DNA of 48,750 nucleotides from positions 1-48,750 of the forward strand of contig CACZHC010000005.1 in NCBI GenBank assembly GCA_902780865.1. The letters are read 5' to 3'. This DNA is from an uncultured bacterium (lineage in GTDB: Bacteria; Verrucomicrobiota; Kiritimatiellia; RFP12; UBA1067). The notes beneath the pieces are model-generated. The model saw nothing but the letters and a program-made list of their open reading frames with translations. It was not told the DNA's origin and did not search any database. Position numbers and translations under genes: made by a program. This document shows, in pieces, positions 48,633 to 48,750 of the stretch. The stretch's first letter is position 1. Every line of letters begins with the position of its first letter.

Positions 48633-48750
48633 TCATAGACAGGCAACCCGGCCAAGCGCGGGCTTGATTGTCGACTTTATGTCCTTCCAGATGCTGTTTC
48701 TTGCAACGTCCATCTCGTACTGGCTCTGGAGATTCTGCCAGACCTCGGGC
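48633..48750 (-). CDS. HigA-type antitoxin, C-terminal part (cut by the window edge)
   Basis: Only the last 38 codons are present. The peptide begins PEVWQNLQSQYEMDVA, the characteristic helix that follows the helix-turn-helix in HigA-family (XRE-type) antitoxins, and ends IKPALGRVACL. The rest of the gene, and a higB-type toxin if present, lie beyond 48750. The antitoxin would neutralise the toxin and repress its own promoter. Confidence 0.75.
   Translation of the reverse strand, partial: PEVWQNLQSQYEMDVARNSIWKDIKSTIKPALGRVACL

Overview
The window is a GC-rich bacterial chromosome segment carrying one apparently complete integrated tailed phage (prophage). The host genes are a 2x[4Fe-4S] ferredoxin, a YihY/BrkB-type membrane protein, a heavy-metal exporter-like membrane protein, an ECF sigma operon and a dnaK-groES-groEL operon. 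Octamer repeats of the CGCAGAG type lie between genes. Together these suggest an anaerobic, Gram-negative-type bacterium, possibly in the PVC group (Kiritimatiellota, Lentisphaerota or Verrucomicrobiota). That placement is inference; no rRNA gene is present to test it.

Layout. (1) 1-5174 is left chromosomal flank, almost all on the minus strand: a Spy/CpxP-like periplasmic protein, an ECF sigma factor and a putative anti-sigma protein; an RmlD-type reductase carrying an in-frame 75-bp tandem repeat; a YihY membrane protein; an ArsP_2-like exporter; and a small ferredoxin. (2) 5175-42790 is a 37.6-kb prophage bounded by a 26-bp direct repeat (5175-5200 and 42765-42790). The right copy is the 3' end of an intact tRNA-Leu(GAG) gene. 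The terminator that originally followed this tRNA now lies beyond the far end of the prophage, at 5141-5172. (3) 42851-48750 is right flank: groEL, groES and dnaK transcribed leftward from a perfect sigma-54-type promoter; about 680 bp without genes that holds two long inverted repeats; three small membrane proteins; and the C-terminus of a HigA-type antitoxin.

The prophage. A leftward pair at the left end (a 49-aa exported protein and a 392-aa membrane protein) looks like a lysogenic-conversion unit. A divergent promoter region with GTGATATATCAC operators starts a long rightward early operon of small overlapping genes, a primase-helicase, a ParB-like protein, a phage-encoded DnaN-like sliding clamp and a second tyrosine recombinase. 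The late genes follow in standard order: terminase large subunit, zinc-ribbon protein, gpW-like joining protein, lambda-type portal, a fused protease-HK97 capsid protein, neck and tail proteins, a short tape-measure-like protein, an 882-aa tail protein, and a run of tail-fibre-region proteins. A holin-like protein, a DUF1353 protein and a lipoprotein come last. A strong terminator separates this lipoprotein from the leftward integrase, which sits next to the tRNA attachment site.

Most unusual points: five consecutive proteins at the tail-fibre position carry Sec or lipoprotein signal peptides, and one of them has classic phage tail-fibre motifs. The chaperone operon has a consensus sigma-54 promoter with upstream TGYGACA repeats. 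The phage carries its own sliding clamp. Several genes contain in-frame repeat insertions, and long imperfect hairpin elements are dispersed in the host flanks.
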